Shown here piece by piece: positions 1 to 8,574 of a DNA stretch of 64,000 nt. The notes under the pieces are model-generated. The model was given only the letters and a program-made list of their open reading frames with translations, was not told where the DNA came from and ran no database searches. The translations under genes and the position numbers were made by a program. This stretch comes from Isosphaeraceae bacterium. GTDB taxonomy: Bacteria; Planctomycetota; Planctomycetia; Isosphaerales; Isosphaeraceae. Position 1 is the first letter of the stretch. Every line of letters begins with the position of its first letter. Location: assembly GCA_026004735.1 (NCBI GenBank), contig BPJS01000001.1, forward strand, positions 2,553,641 through 2,617,640, given 5' to 3'.

Positions 1-222
1 TCGCCCAAAGAACTGGGCTTGATCAGGCAGACGCGGCGAGGCTCGAGGGTGACGAGTGAGGTGGGCCTCGGCATGGGAAGAGTTCGCTCCGTCTCCGGGG
101 TCCAGAGATTTCGGGCGGGATGATAGACCGGTTGGGGCAATCGGGCAACGCAAGCCCGAACCGAACGCGGACGCTTGTCGCAAGGATTCGGATAGGCCAG
201 GATTGGGTCGGGAGGAATTCGG
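1..222. other. Leading intergenic stretch, no gene recognised
   Basis: Short GC-rich open frames occur here, but they have arginine- and tryptophan-rich compositions typical of out-of-frame translation and match nothing I recognise. No RNA gene or clear promoter hexamer pair is seen. It probably holds the leader of the hydrolase gene that follows. Confidence 0.4.
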
Positions 223-1185
223 ATGGCGATCTGGTGGATCGGGCCGCTGGTTTGGATGGTGCCGGAGCTGGCGATCCGGGGCGAAGCGCGGTTCGAGCCG
301 ACAGAGGCCGAGGCGCAGGTTCCGGAGCGGTTTCGGCTGGAGGCGGCGACGTTCTGGTTTGATCTGAAGTTGCGGCGGAGCGAGCCGCGATTTCGGGTCT
401 GGACGGTGCGGTTTCCGTCGCCGATCGAGACTCCGGATGAGGCGAACAATACGGTTTACGGCGAATATTTTGAACCGACGGGAGATCCGGGGCCGAGAGG
501 GCGGCCCGCGGTCGTGGTCTTGCACATTCTGGGGGCAGACTTTGCGCTGGCGCGATACTACGCGGTGCGGCTGGCGGACCAGGGCGTCGCGGCGCTGTTT
601 ATGAAGCTGCCGTATTACGGGGAGCGGCGGCCGCCGGGGAAGCGGTTTTTGTCGGCGGATCTGACGCGGACCGTGGCGGCGATGCGTCAGGGGGTCTGCG
701 ACGTGCGGCGGGCGGTGGCCTGGCTGGGATCGCGACCCGGTAACGACCCGGACCGGCTGGGGGTGACCGGGATCAGTCTGGGCGGAATCGTCTCGGCGAC
801 GGCCGCGGCCGTCGATCCCCGGATTGAGCGCGCGTGCCTGCTCCTGGCCGGTGGGGGTCTGGCGGAGATTTTGTGGGAGATGCCCGAGGGGGCGGTCTAC
901 CGCGCGCTCTGGATCGCCAGTGGGCGGACCCTAGCCGACCTCGAACGGCTGACGGCCCCGTTCGATCCGCTGACCTATGCGTCAGGGCTGCGGGGCAAGC
1001 GGGTTTTGATGATGGCCGGGAAGGTCGACGAAGTGATCCCGCCGCGGGCGACGGTCGCGCTCTGGGAGGCAGCCGGTCGGCCCGAGCTGGTCTGGTTTGA
1101 CTGCGGTCATTACTCGGCGGTGGGCTATCTCCTGCCGGCGCTGCGGCGAGCGGTGGCGTTTCTGGCGAGCGGCCAGCGCGATTGA
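223..1185 (+). CDS. Alpha/beta hydrolase (dienelactone hydrolase/acetyl-xylan-esterase-like)
   Basis: A 320-residue serine hydrolase. The nucleophile elbow GISLGG places Ser185 as nucleophile; Asp269 in GKVDEVIPP and His296 in CGHYSA complete the catalytic triad in the usual order. The strand VVVLHILG near residue 97 is the oxyanion-hole strand that normally precedes the elbow in this fold. The first 20 residues are hydrophobic and could be a signal peptide or anchor, so the enzyme may work in the periplasm. The substrate cannot be read from the sequence; ester-cleaving members include dienelactone hydrolases and prolyl-oligopeptidase-like enzymes. The gene stands alone, and the VOC gene starts about 100 nt downstream on the same strand. 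Confidence 0.8.
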   Translation: MAIWWIGPLVWMVPELAIRGEARFEPTEAEAQVPERFRLEAATFWFDLKLRRSEPRFRVWTVRFPSPIETPDEANNTVYGEYFEPTGDPGPRGRPAVVVLHILGADFALARYYAVRLADQGVAALFMKLPYYGERRPPGKRFLSADLTRTVAAMRQGVCDVRRAVAWLGSRPGNDPDRLGVTGISLGGIVSATAAAVDPRIERACLLLAGGGLAEILWEMPEGAVYRALWIASGRTLADLERLTAPFDPLTYASGLRGKRVLMMAGKVDEVIPPRATVALWEAAGRPELVWFDCGHYSAVGYLLPALRRAVAFLASGQRD

Positions 1186-1282
1186 TCGGGCTGGGGGATC
1201 TGGTTATTCTCCGACGCAGACCAAGGTGATGATCCTGCCGGGCCAGAGGGCAGCGGTCGGCACGCCGGGAGCTGATGCGCGT

Positions 1283-1717
1283 ATGTCGATCCCCGATCAG
1301 GCCGTGCGGGCCGAAGTGACCAGCGCGTTCCTGTACGTCAAGGACGTGATTCGATCAGTGGAGTTTTACACCGAGGTGGTGGGCGGAGAGCTCGTGCGTC
1401 TGGTTCCCGAGGATCCGGCCCAGCCGCCGCAATTGGCGATCGTGCGGCTGGGGAACTTTACGCTGATGCTGCATCCGCAGGAACAGGCCGAGGAAGACCC
1501 GCTGGCCGACTCACCAGTTGGGATCGGGCTGCACTTGCAGATCCGGGTACCGGATATCGACGCGTTTCACCGCCACTGCCTGGAGCAGGGAGCGATCCTG
1601 AACGTCTCGGGCGAGCCGGTCGATCAGCCGTGGGAGTGGCGTGAGTTTGCGTTGAAAGATCCGGATGGGTTTGTCTGGTCGGTCTACCAGGACAAGTCGG
1701 GCGGTAAGTGGATGTGA
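1283..1717 (+). CDS. VOC family (glyoxalase/bleomycin resistance-like) protein
   Basis: A 144-residue single-domain vicinal oxygen chelate protein. After a short N-terminus it shows the typical opening strand and helix (AFLYVKDVIRSVEFYTEVVGG), a middle strand with LAIVRLGNFTLML, and the closing KDPDGFVWSVYQ motif of glyoxalase-like folds. The family binds a divalent metal and covers isomerases, dioxygenases and antibiotic-binding proteins, so the reaction cannot be assigned. The frame is open upstream, but residues before the ATG at 1283 are arginine- and tryptophan-rich and overlap the hydrolase, so this start is preferred. Probably a monocistronic gene or a tail of the hydrolase transcript. 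Confidence 0.8.
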   Translation: MSIPDQAVRAEVTSAFLYVKDVIRSVEFYTEVVGGELVRLVPEDPAQPPQLAIVRLGNFTLMLHPQEQAEEDPLADSPVGIGLHLQIRVPDIDAFHRHCLEQGAILNVSGEPVDQPWEWREFALKDPDGFVWSVYQDKSGGKWM

Positions 1718-1895
1718 GGGGGCGATACGCGGCCCGCGCGCTCTGGAGCCGAACGCAACGCAACGATTGGGCCGGAACGAGAATAGTTCGACGAGGCCGG
1801 CGCTCATCCTCGCAGCGGAGGTGGAGCGGAAATCGAGTGAGGGTTCGCGGCGGACGGGATAGCTGGGCTGCCGCGCGGTCGGGCTTGCAGCGCGG

Positions 1896-2315
1896 TTACT
1901 GAGAGGATCCCGCGCGGGATGAGGCGGAGGGGGGATCGGCGGGTCGGGGGCTGACTCCAGCGGGCGAGAGGACGAAGTAAAGGCCGACGGCGATCAGGAA
2001 CAGGCCATAGACCTGCTTGAAGATGGTTGGGGGCAGCGCGAGGGTAATGCGGCTGCCGATCCAGGTTCCGAGCAGCAGGCCGGCGGCGATGGACAGACCG
2101 GGCATGACCTGGATTTGGTGGTTTCGCCAGTATTCCCAGACGGCGAAGCTGGCGACGGGCAGGAGCTGAGCCAGCAGCGAGGTTCCGTTGGCCTCTTTCT
2201 GGCCAAAGCCGAAGAGCAGGATCAGGCAGGGGACGATGATTAGGCCACCGCCGACCCCGAACATGCCGCCGACAATGCCCGCGATAACACCGAGGAAGAC
2301 AGCCGGAAGGTTCAC
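1896..2315 (-). CDS. Half-size TSUP (TauE/SafE) membrane permease
   Basis: A 139-residue hydrophobic protein with the TSUP signature near its N-terminus (AGIVGGMFGVGGGLIIVP, about residues 12-29) and about four membrane spans, ending in a short polar tail. TauE/SafE proteins move sulfite, sulfoacetate or related organic anions; full-length members carry two such repeats, so this is a one-repeat form that presumably dimerises. The start is a GTG at 2313-2315 overlapping the rsmE stop codon in a GTGA, with GGAG about 8 nt upstream inside rsmE, which implies translational coupling to rsmE. The open frame extends much further upstream, antisense-free but overlapping rsmE, and that extension is composition noise. 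Confidence 0.75.
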   Translation of the reverse strand: MNLPAVFLGVIAGIVGGMFGVGGGLIIVPCLILLFGFGQKEANGTSLLAQLLPVASFAVWEYWRNHQIQVMPGLSIAAGLLLGTWIGSRITLALPPTIFKQVYGLFLIAVGLYFVLSPAGVSPRPADPPSASSRAGSSQ

Positions 2316-3028
2316 GCCGAGGCTCCAAGGAGGATCATGGCCGCGGCGACTAGCGCGGCCGTTTCGATGCGCATGAGGATGGGTCCGAGGCCGACTGGTG
2401 TCCAGCCGAAGCGGGTTGCGTCGTGGAGTTCTTCGTCGGTCCAGCCGCCTTCGGGTCCGATGGCCAGCAGAACGGGTTGGGAGCGGTCGAAGGTAGGCCA
2501 GGACGGGGGCGGAGGGCCGCCTGGGTTTGCGATCAGTCGGGCTCCTGCGGGGGGCTGGGCCAGCAGTTGGGGCCAAGGCTGGGGTGGGGTGATCTCCATC
2601 AGGCGATTGCGACCGGATTGCTTGCTGGCCTCGATCACCCGGCGCCGGAGGCGGTCGAGTTTGGCGGGGTGGGGATCGACGACCGAGCGCGTCGTGCGGA
2701 GCGGGAGCAATCGAGAGACGCCGATCTCGACAGATTTCTCGACGAGCCAGTCGGTCCGCTCGCCCTTGGGCAGGGCGACGGCCAAGGTCAGGTCGAGTGC
2801 GGGCACGGGGCCGGGGACGGGGTTGCCGATGATCTCGAGTTCGACTTGGCGTGGTGAGCAGGAGACGACGCGCGCGGGCCAGGCATCGGGAGAAGTTCCG
2901 TTGAAGACATCGACCAGGGTGCCCGGGCCGGCGCGGCGGACCCGGCCAAGGTGATGCGCCTCGTCGCCGGTGAGAATCAGGCGTCCGGCGACGGGCGGAT
3001 CGGGGCAGTAGCAGCGTTCGCGGGACAT
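2312..3028 (-). CDS. rsmE: 16S rRNA (uracil(1498)-N3)-methyltransferase
   Basis: A 238-residue SPOUT-family methyltransferase that methylates N3 of U1498 in 16S rRNA using S-adenosylmethionine. The N-terminal PUA-like part contains DEAHHLGRVRRAGPG; the C-terminal trefoil-knot part contains AIGPEGGWTDEE (GPEGGW at residues 191-196) and ILMRIETA (217-224), both hallmark SAM-binding loops of RsmE. LPKGERTDWLVEKSVEIG is also characteristic. Length is normal for the family. It is the first gene of a two-gene minus-strand unit with the TSUP permease and is divergent from the ATPase gene at 3140. Confidence 0.92.
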   Translation of the reverse strand: MSRERCYCPDPPVAGRLILTGDEAHHLGRVRRAGPGTLVDVFNGTSPDAWPARVVSCSPRQVELEIIGNPVPGPVPALDLTLAVALPKGERTDWLVEKSVEIGVSRLLPLRTTRSVVDPHPAKLDRLRRRVIEASKQSGRNRLMEITPPQPWPQLLAQPPAGARLIANPGGPPPPSWPTFDRSQPVLLAIGPEGGWTDEELHDATRFGWTPVGLGPILMRIETAALVAAAMILLGASA

Positions 3029-3139
3029 TCAACACACGGAGGCACGGGAACAACTGAAGGACGGACCCGATCGTAACCGATCAGGATCAGAACGGGTCAG
3101 GACGACCGCTGGAGAGCCGGGAAGGGGTGAGGGCAACTC

Positions 3140-3916
3140 ATGAACGATCTGCGAAGCCGCTGGGGCTTCGAGTTCGATCCGTTTGAGGGACCAGAAGCTC
3201 GGCGGGTGGTGGTGGGGGTGCCGCCGCAGGATCGAGCGTGCCGGGAATTGCGCGGGATGGTTGCCCGGGCGGAGCCTCTGGTTCGGGTGGTCGGCCCAGC
3301 GGGTGTGGGCAAGTCGATGGTGTTGAACCGGGTGGTGGCCGAGCATCGCGGTCCGCGGTGTCGGGTCGCGCGGGTCGCGGGAGCGTTTGATCCGGCGGAG
3401 CTTTACGGGCGGTTGGCCGATGCCTTGCGGCGGGAACGGCATGGGGGGGTGCGGGAGGAGGCAGCCGCGGCTTGGAAGCGGCTGGTTCGGGCTGTGCAGC
3501 TCTGCCAGGTTCAGGATTTGGCGGTCGTGGTGGCAATCGACGACGGCGCGGCTGCTCTGGACGCGTTGGGGCTGATTCGGCTAGCACGGCTGGACCAGGT
3601 GGTCGGGCTTGGGATGACGATTCTGCTGGCCCAGGAGTCGCCGGAGACGGGTCCGGGGGATGCTCCGCTGGTGATGGTGCAGCCGCTGACGCGCTCCGAG
3701 GCTTGGGAATATTTAGAGGCCAAGACCGAGGCGGCGGGTGGACCGCGGGGACTGTGGAGCCGCGAGGTGGCTAGTCGGCTTCACGCCCAGTCGCGGGGGC
3801 TGCCGCGGTCTCTGGATCGGCTGGCATCGCGGGCGTTACGCTCGGGGCTGGAGACGGGTGAGCTGACCATCGAGGAGGATGAGCTCCGCCCTGCCCTGCC
3901 CTATGCCGTCGCTTGA
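3140..3916 (+). CDS. ExeA-like AAA-type ATPase
   Basis: A 258-residue P-loop ATPase. It opens with WGFEFDPFEG, the short aromatic motif that begins ExeA/GspA-type and TniB-like ATPases, then shows Walker A GPAGVGKS at residues 52-59 and a Walker B-like strand with two aspartates (VVVAIDDG, about residue 135). The C-terminal part, with SRGLPRSLDRLASRAL, resembles the lid of AAA proteins. ExeA itself has an added peptidoglycan-binding domain, which is absent here, and no transposase or secretion genes are adjacent, so the partner is unknown. The start has GGGTGAGGG about 8 nt upstream. Confidence 0.7.
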   Translation: MNDLRSRWGFEFDPFEGPEARRVVVGVPPQDRACRELRGMVARAEPLVRVVGPAGVGKSMVLNRVVAEHRGPRCRVARVAGAFDPAELYGRLADALRRERHGGVREEAAAAWKRLVRAVQLCQVQDLAVVVAIDDGAAALDALGLIRLARLDQVVGLGMTILLAQESPETGPGDAPLVMVQPLTRSEAWEYLEAKTEAAGGPRGLWSREVASRLHAQSRGLPRSLDRLASRALRSGLETGELTIEEDELRPALPYAVA

Positions 3917-3993
3917 GCCGGGCGTTGGGTGAGCGTGAGGTTGCCGATTCGGCCGCGTGGGCAGTGGGGTCTGATGAAGCGTTGGCAGTCAGA

Positions 3994-5160
3994 TTAGGCG
4001 TCGATGAGCCAGAGCAGGTGGGGCAAAGCGGCAAAGTAGGGTGGGTCCGAGCGGCGGCTTTCGAGCGCGGCGGCTACGCGTCGGGGGATGTCAAACTCGC
4101 GGGCGTGGATCAGCCGGGCGAGGCTGCAGCGGACTTCGGAGCAGATCTCGACGCGAACCTCGGGGGTTCCGACCAGTCGTACCAGACTGTAGGTTTCCCG
4201 GCCGTGATCGGGGCAAGCCGGATCGGGCTGGAGGGTCAGCGTGACCTGGCGCACCTGGGCGATCTCCAGTGCCGGATCGGCCTCGGTCTGGATCCGGACG
4301 GTGATCGGGGAGCCGGGGCCGTCGAACGTGGCCTCGATCTGGCCACCTTGGATCGATCGGGAGCCGGGCGTCCAGCCCAACTGGCCGGCCATCCAGGCGG
4401 CAAGCCAGCAACCGACCCGCGCTGGGCGTGAGGCCGAGGGGGCGGCCGAACGAATCTCGACCGAGTCGATACGGCCCAGGGCATCCAAGGGCTTGGGGAC
4501 ATCGAAGAACTGAGCGACCAGTTCCCGCCAACGGTAGACGCCGAACCAAGCCAGGTCGCGGCCGAAGTCACACTGGCTGCGTTTGGGGTCGAGAGCGGCG
4601 GCGACGGCCTGCGGGTCGGCGTCCGGGTCGCTGAGGTCGGCGATCAGGCGGCTGGCCTCGCGGGCCAGGTCGTGGAACAGGATGGGGCTGGGACGTGGAT
4701 CGCCGATCCACCAGAGGACCATCGGCAGATCGGATTCGAGCAGAGGGCGGACCGCTCCTGGAAGCAGGTCGCGGGCCTCGGACCCGACGCGTAGGACGAT
4801 CCGTTCGCTGCACACCTGAGGTTGGCCGGGAGCGGGCAGGAAACACTGGGCCGAGATCTCGGCGGTCACGCCGCTGGTGGGTTGGTCGGCCACGTGGAGG
4901 ATGATCATCCGGCAGGGAAAGCGTGAGGCGACGGTCTCCAAGGCCTGCGCGCTGGGCTGGACCTTGGCATCTAAGGCTGCGACCACGAGATTGGCCAGGG
5001 CGATCCGGGTGACGGCCGGATGCTCGAGGTCGGGACCGTCAGCGCGTTCGGCGGCGGGTCCCCAGAGGCGGATCAGCTCGTCCTCGATACGGTCCAGGGG
5101 AACCTCGATTCCCTGGCCGCTGAGGAAGGCGTCGGTGGCATCGGAGCTGGAGCTGACCAT
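3994..5160 (-). CDS. opcA: Glucose-6-phosphate dehydrogenase assembly protein OpcA
   Basis: A 388-residue OpcA-family protein. OpcA was described in cyanobacteria as an allosteric or assembly factor for glucose-6-phosphate dehydrogenase and is widespread in actinobacteria. Recognisable parts are the N-terminal RIALANLVVAA and CRMIILHVAD blocks, the central LESDLPMVLWWIGDPRP, and the later FGRDLAWFGVYRWRELVAQFFD. It lies 19-25 nt downstream of zwf on the same strand, exactly the neighbour expected. An upstream TTG at 5166 is also possible, but the ATG at 5160 has AGGGG at good spacing and is preferred. It is the last gene of a tsaB-methyltransferase-zwf-opcA run. Confidence 0.88.
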   Translation of the reverse strand: MVSSSSDATDAFLSGQGIEVPLDRIEDELIRLWGPAAERADGPDLEHPAVTRIALANLVVAALDAKVQPSAQALETVASRFPCRMIILHVADQPTSGVTAEISAQCFLPAPGQPQVCSERIVLRVGSEARDLLPGAVRPLLESDLPMVLWWIGDPRPSPILFHDLAREASRLIADLSDPDADPQAVAAALDPKRSQCDFGRDLAWFGVYRWRELVAQFFDVPKPLDALGRIDSVEIRSAAPSASRPARVGCWLAAWMAGQLGWTPGSRSIQGGQIEATFDGPGSPITVRIQTEADPALEIAQVRQVTLTLQPDPACPDHGRETYSLVRLVGTPEVRVEICSEVRCSLARLIHAREFDIPRRVAAALESRRSDPPYFAALPHLLWLIDA

Positions 5161-5185
5161 GGGCAAGGCCCCTGGAAGGGGTTCC

Positions 5186-6736
5186 TCAGAGGCGACGCCA
5201 GCGCATGCCGTCGCGAGCGATCAACTGGTCGGCTTCGGGCGGTCCCCAAGTCCCGGCTTCGTAGAAGGCCGGCTCAAGCCGAGTTTCCTGCCAGGCCTCG
5301 AGGATTGGGGTGATGAATTGCCAGGCGCTGTCGACCTCATCGATGCGCGTGAACAAGGTGGGATCGCCGAGCATGACGTCGAGCAACAAGCGTTCGTAGG
5401 CTTCGGGCGGGGGCGAGGCGAAGGCGTTGCCGTAGCGAAATTCCATCCGCACTTCCTGTAAGCGGCGGCGCGAGCCGGGGACTTTGGCCTGGAAGGCAAG
5501 GCTGGCGCCTTCGTTGGGCTGGATCCGGAGGACGAGGTGGTTGGCACCGGCCAGTGAGGCGTCGTCCGGCTCGAAATGGAACGTGGGAGGTTTTTTGAAC
5601 TGGATGGCGATTTCGGTGGCACGTTTGGGGAGCCGTTTGCCGGTGCGGAGGAAGAAGGGAACGCCGGCCCAGCGCCAGGTTTCCAGGGTGAAGCGGAGGG
5701 CCACGAAGGTATCGGTCTTGGAGTCGGGAGCGACGCCCTTTTCCTGGCGGTAGCCGGCCAGTGGTTTGCCCTGGATCGAACCTGGGCCGTACTGACCCTT
5801 GACGACATTGGCCAGGACTTGCTCGGTGGTCCAGCGGGGCAGGGCTTGAAGGACCTTGACTTTTTCGTTTCGCACGGCGTCGGCGGAGAGGTTGACCGGC
5901 GGCTCCATGGCGACCAGGCACAGGAGCTGCATCATGTGGTTCTGGACCATGTCGCGAAGCGCACCGGCCGAATCGTAGTAGGCGCCGCGGCCGCCGGGCA
6001 TGCCGACTTCCTCGGCCACGGTGATTTGCACGCCGTCGACGTGGCGGCGATTCCAGATCGGTTCGAAGATGGCGTTGGCGAATCGGAGGGCGAGGATGTT
6101 CTGGACGGTCTCCTTACCGAGGTAGTGGTCGATACGGTAGGTCTGGGATTCGCTCAGGACACGCGAGAGTTCGCGGTTGAGCTGGCGTGCGCTGGCCAGG
6201 TCGTGGCCGAAGGGTTTTTCGACGACGACCCGGCTCCAGGGAGCGTCCTGGTGGTGGGGGTAGATCAGTCCGGCCTGGCCGAGGTGTTCGACGATGGTGG
6301 GGAAGAAATCGGGCGCGACGGCTAGGTAGTAGAGCCGGTTGCCTCGGGTGCCGAGGCTCTGGTCGGCCCGTTCGAGGATTTGCTTCAGGCGGGCGTAGGC
6401 TTGGGGGTCGTCGAAGGTGCCGGGGCAGAACAGTACGTGCTCGGCGAAGGTCGGCCAGGTCTGGTCAAAGTCGGGGATTTTGGCGTCTTTGAGGGTGTTG
6501 TGGAGTTCGCTGCGAAATTGCTGGTCGTCCCAATCGCGGCGAGCGAAGCCGACGATGGCGTACTCGGAGGGCATCTGGCCCTCGACGGCCAGGCGCATCA
6601 AGGCCGGGGCGAGCTTGCGATGGGTCAGGTCGCCGGTCGCTCCGAAGAGGACGACGGCGCAGGGTTCCGGGGCCACGGTGCGAGGCAGGTAAGCGCGGAG
6701 CGGGTTGGCCTCGGCAACCGAGCTGGGCTGGTTCAT
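5186..6736 (-). CDS. zwf: Glucose-6-phosphate 1-dehydrogenase
   Basis: A 516-residue enzyme that oxidises glucose 6-phosphate to 6-phosphogluconolactone with NADP+, the entry step of the oxidative pentose phosphate pathway, in the cytoplasm. The nucleotide-binding motif GATGDL lies at residues 32-37, EKPFG at 173-177, and the substrate-binding signature RIDHYLGKE at 201-209. Length is as usual for the family. The reading frame extends 24 codons further upstream, but the ATG at 6736 has GGAAGGG 8-9 nt before it and is preferred. It directly precedes opcA, whose product is its assembly or activation factor. Confidence 0.95.
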   Translation of the reverse strand: MNQPSSVAEANPLRAYLPRTVAPEPCAVVLFGATGDLTHRKLAPALMRLAVEGQMPSEYAIVGFARRDWDDQQFRSELHNTLKDAKIPDFDQTWPTFAEHVLFCPGTFDDPQAYARLKQILERADQSLGTRGNRLYYLAVAPDFFPTIVEHLGQAGLIYPHHQDAPWSRVVVEKPFGHDLASARQLNRELSRVLSESQTYRIDHYLGKETVQNILALRFANAIFEPIWNRRHVDGVQITVAEEVGMPGGRGAYYDSAGALRDMVQNHMMQLLCLVAMEPPVNLSADAVRNEKVKVLQALPRWTTEQVLANVVKGQYGPGSIQGKPLAGYRQEKGVAPDSKTDTFVALRFTLETWRWAGVPFFLRTGKRLPKRATEIAIQFKKPPTFHFEPDDASLAGANHLVLRIQPNEGASLAFQAKVPGSRRRLQEVRMEFRYGNAFASPPPEAYERLLLDVMLGDPTLFTRIDEVDSAWQFITPILEAWQETRLEPAFYEAGTWGPPEADQLIARDGMRWRRL

Positions 6737-6823
6737 TTCAGGCCCTTCCGGACTGTTTCGACGATCGAAGACGAATTTGAGTCTAGGACCCGAGACGCAC
6801 GGGCACAAGCTGGCGGGCAGGGA

Positions 6824-7663
6824 TCAGCCCGGCCGCCTGCCCGCCAGATTGATCCCGTGGCCCTGGCCTTCGTGGAAGAACTGGGCCTGGCGGGAGAGAT
6901 CCTCAATATCAACCAAGCCGGCCTCAGCGAACCAGCCGCGGACTTCGTCCAGGGTGTGGCGGCTCATGTAGCGCGGGGCGTACCAGTCGAGGGTGTCGCA
7001 GATCCGGACCTCGGGGTCGGGGTGGAGGGAAACGCCGAGGGTGGCCAGGTGGATCAAGACGCCGAGCCGCTGGACGGGTCGGCACCGGCTGGTCATCAGC
7101 CGACGTTTGACGCCGCCAAGGGGAGCCATCAGCCGGCTCATTGCCTCCAGGACGGGGACGGGAAGCCGGGTCGAAACGGCTCGTTGAGCGTCCTTGATCC
7201 ATTCGAGGATCGGGCGTTCGCGTTCGTAGACCCAGACGACGATCCGGCCGCCAGGGCGCAGAAGTTGGGCCAGACCCAGGAAGGCCCTCCGAGGGTCCGG
7301 AGTATGGTCGATGACGCCAAGGCTATAAATATGATCAAAAGTGGGCCCCGAAAAGGGCAGCCGGAGCAGGTCGCCGCGGAGCAGGGCGACGGGGCCGGCA
7401 CCCCGTGTGACGTCGGCGGCGGCGTGGACGGCCTGGCTCAAGTCGATGCCGACCAGCAGACGGGGCCGCCCGGAAGCGGCCACGCGGAGGTAGCGACCCA
7501 TGCCACAGCCGGCGTCCAGGACGACGGTTCCAGCGAGGGCGGCGGGATCGAGGCCGACCCGGGTGCGGAAGGTGGCGTGATCCTCGAGTGGTCGGACGAT
7601 CCGGAACCGCCCCCATTGCCGGGAGTAGGTCTGTTTGGTTCGTTCCTGGAAGCCGGCGTTCAT
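6824..7663 (-). CDS. Class I SAM-dependent methyltransferase
   Basis: A 279-residue methyltransferase with motif I VLDAGCGMGRYL (about residues 48-59), acidic loop GIDLSQAV, motif II-like HIYSLGVIDHTPDP, and the post-motif strand LLRPGGRIVVWVY. The region LGVIDHTPDPRRAF is typical of UbiE/Methyltransf_11 proteins acting on small molecules or lipids. The C-terminal DTLDWYAPRYMSRHTLDEVRGWF segment is seen in sugar- or lipid-modifying members, but the substrate cannot be assigned. Its ATG overlaps the tsaB stop by 4 nt (ATGA), so the two are translated together; zwf starts about 90 nt downstream. Confidence 0.85.
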   Translation of the reverse strand: MNAGFQERTKQTYSRQWGRFRIVRPLEDHATFRTRVGLDPAALAGTVVLDAGCGMGRYLRVAASGRPRLLVGIDLSQAVHAAADVTRGAGPVALLRGDLLRLPFSGPTFDHIYSLGVIDHTPDPRRAFLGLAQLLRPGGRIVVWVYERERPILEWIKDAQRAVSTRLPVPVLEAMSRLMAPLGGVKRRLMTSRCRPVQRLGVLIHLATLGVSLHPDPEVRICDTLDWYAPRYMSRHTLDEVRGWFAEAGLVDIEDLSRQAQFFHEGQGHGINLAGRRPG

Positions 7664-8379
7664 GCGGTGGGGATCCGTGCGGCGGCTTTCTGCTCGGCGG
7701 CGCTGGGGCGGAGATAGTGCGGTTCGGCGGTCAGGATGTCGAGGCGGGAGCCGGTCCGCCAGGCGACCCGGGCGATCTGGGCCAGGGCGTCGAGGGTGGG
7801 CAGGCAGCGCTCAGGTTCAGCGAGGACGACCGCCTCCGGCCAGGGCCATTCGCGGCGGCGTCGGATCAGGGGGGGGCCGAGGACGTAGTCGCCCGGTTGC
7901 AACGAGGCGAGCCAGTCGGTTTGGTTCAGAACGCGGTCGGGACCGATTCGGGCGAGCGGTTGGTGAGGTGTCGGGCGCGTCAAGCTGGCGGCGTAGACGG
8001 CATCGCGCTGGGCCTCGATCACGACCTGGACACTGAGTGCCTCGGGGTGCGCTGCGGCGGCGAGCAGGTCGAGACTGCTGAATCCCGCGACGTCGCAGCC
8101 GATGCCGAAGGCCAGTCCTTTGACCAGACCCAGGGCGACACGGAGGCCGGTGAAGGAGCCGGGGCCTAGTCCGACGGCGATCCCGCAGACGTCCCGGGGT
8201 CGGCACCCGGCCGACTGGAGCAAGCCATGGATGGCGGGAGCCAGTTCGGCCGCGTGACGCTGGCGGGCGTCGAGGGTGCGTCCCCGGACGTCTTGGGTGA
8301 AGGGATCGACGATGGCCACAACCGCTCGATCGGTCGATGCGTCGAGCGCCAGGATTGGTTGTGGCGATGGATCGTTCAT
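7660..8379 (-). CDS. tsaB: tRNA threonylcarbamoyladenosine biosynthesis protein TsaB
   Basis: A 239-residue ASKHA-fold protein, the partner of TsaD and TsaE in making the t6A modification at position 37 of ANN-decoding tRNAs. The N-terminus ILALDASTDRAVVAIVD is the phosphate-binding strand and turn of the family, HAAELAPAIHGLL follows, and the signature GIAVGLGPGSFTGLRVALGLVKGLA is diagnostic. A 20-codon upstream extension of the frame was discarded because the ATG at 8379 aligns with the usual TsaB start. First gene of the minus-strand unit tsaB-methyltransferase-zwf-opcA. Confidence 0.92.
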   Translation of the reverse strand: MNDPSPQPILALDASTDRAVVAIVDPFTQDVRGRTLDARQRHAAELAPAIHGLLQSAGCRPRDVCGIAVGLGPGSFTGLRVALGLVKGLAFGIGCDVAGFSSLDLLAAAAHPEALSVQVVIEAQRDAVYAASLTRPTPHQPLARIGPDRVLNQTDWLASLQPGDYVLGPPLIRRRREWPWPEAVVLAEPERCLPTLDALAQIARVAWRTGSRLDILTAEPHYLRPSAAEQKAAARIPTA

Positions 8380-8440
8380 CGTGGCGATCGATCGTCTACA
8401 ATAGGAAGGAGGGTAAAGCGTTATCCGGCGGTGCGGCACC

Positions 8441-8470
8441 TTGACCAGCCGCGCGTAGGACCTTTAGATT
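8441..8470 (+). promoter_or_regulatory. Possible sigma-70-type promoter for the metallophosphoesterase gene
   Basis: TTGACC at 8441-8446 is followed after 18 nt by TAGATT at 8465-8470, in the divergent spacer between tsaB and the TTG-started gene at 8575. Four of six bases match at the -10 and five of six at the -35. Weak evidence; the leader would be about 100 nt. Confidence 0.3.
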
Positions 8471-8574
8471 TCATTGTAGCGTGTTAAATACCGACTCCCG
8501 AGTTTCCGCTACCCGCCGGCGCCGGCCCGTCTCCTGCTCCAGGGTCGTCCCGACTCGTTCGCCCGGAGGCCGCC

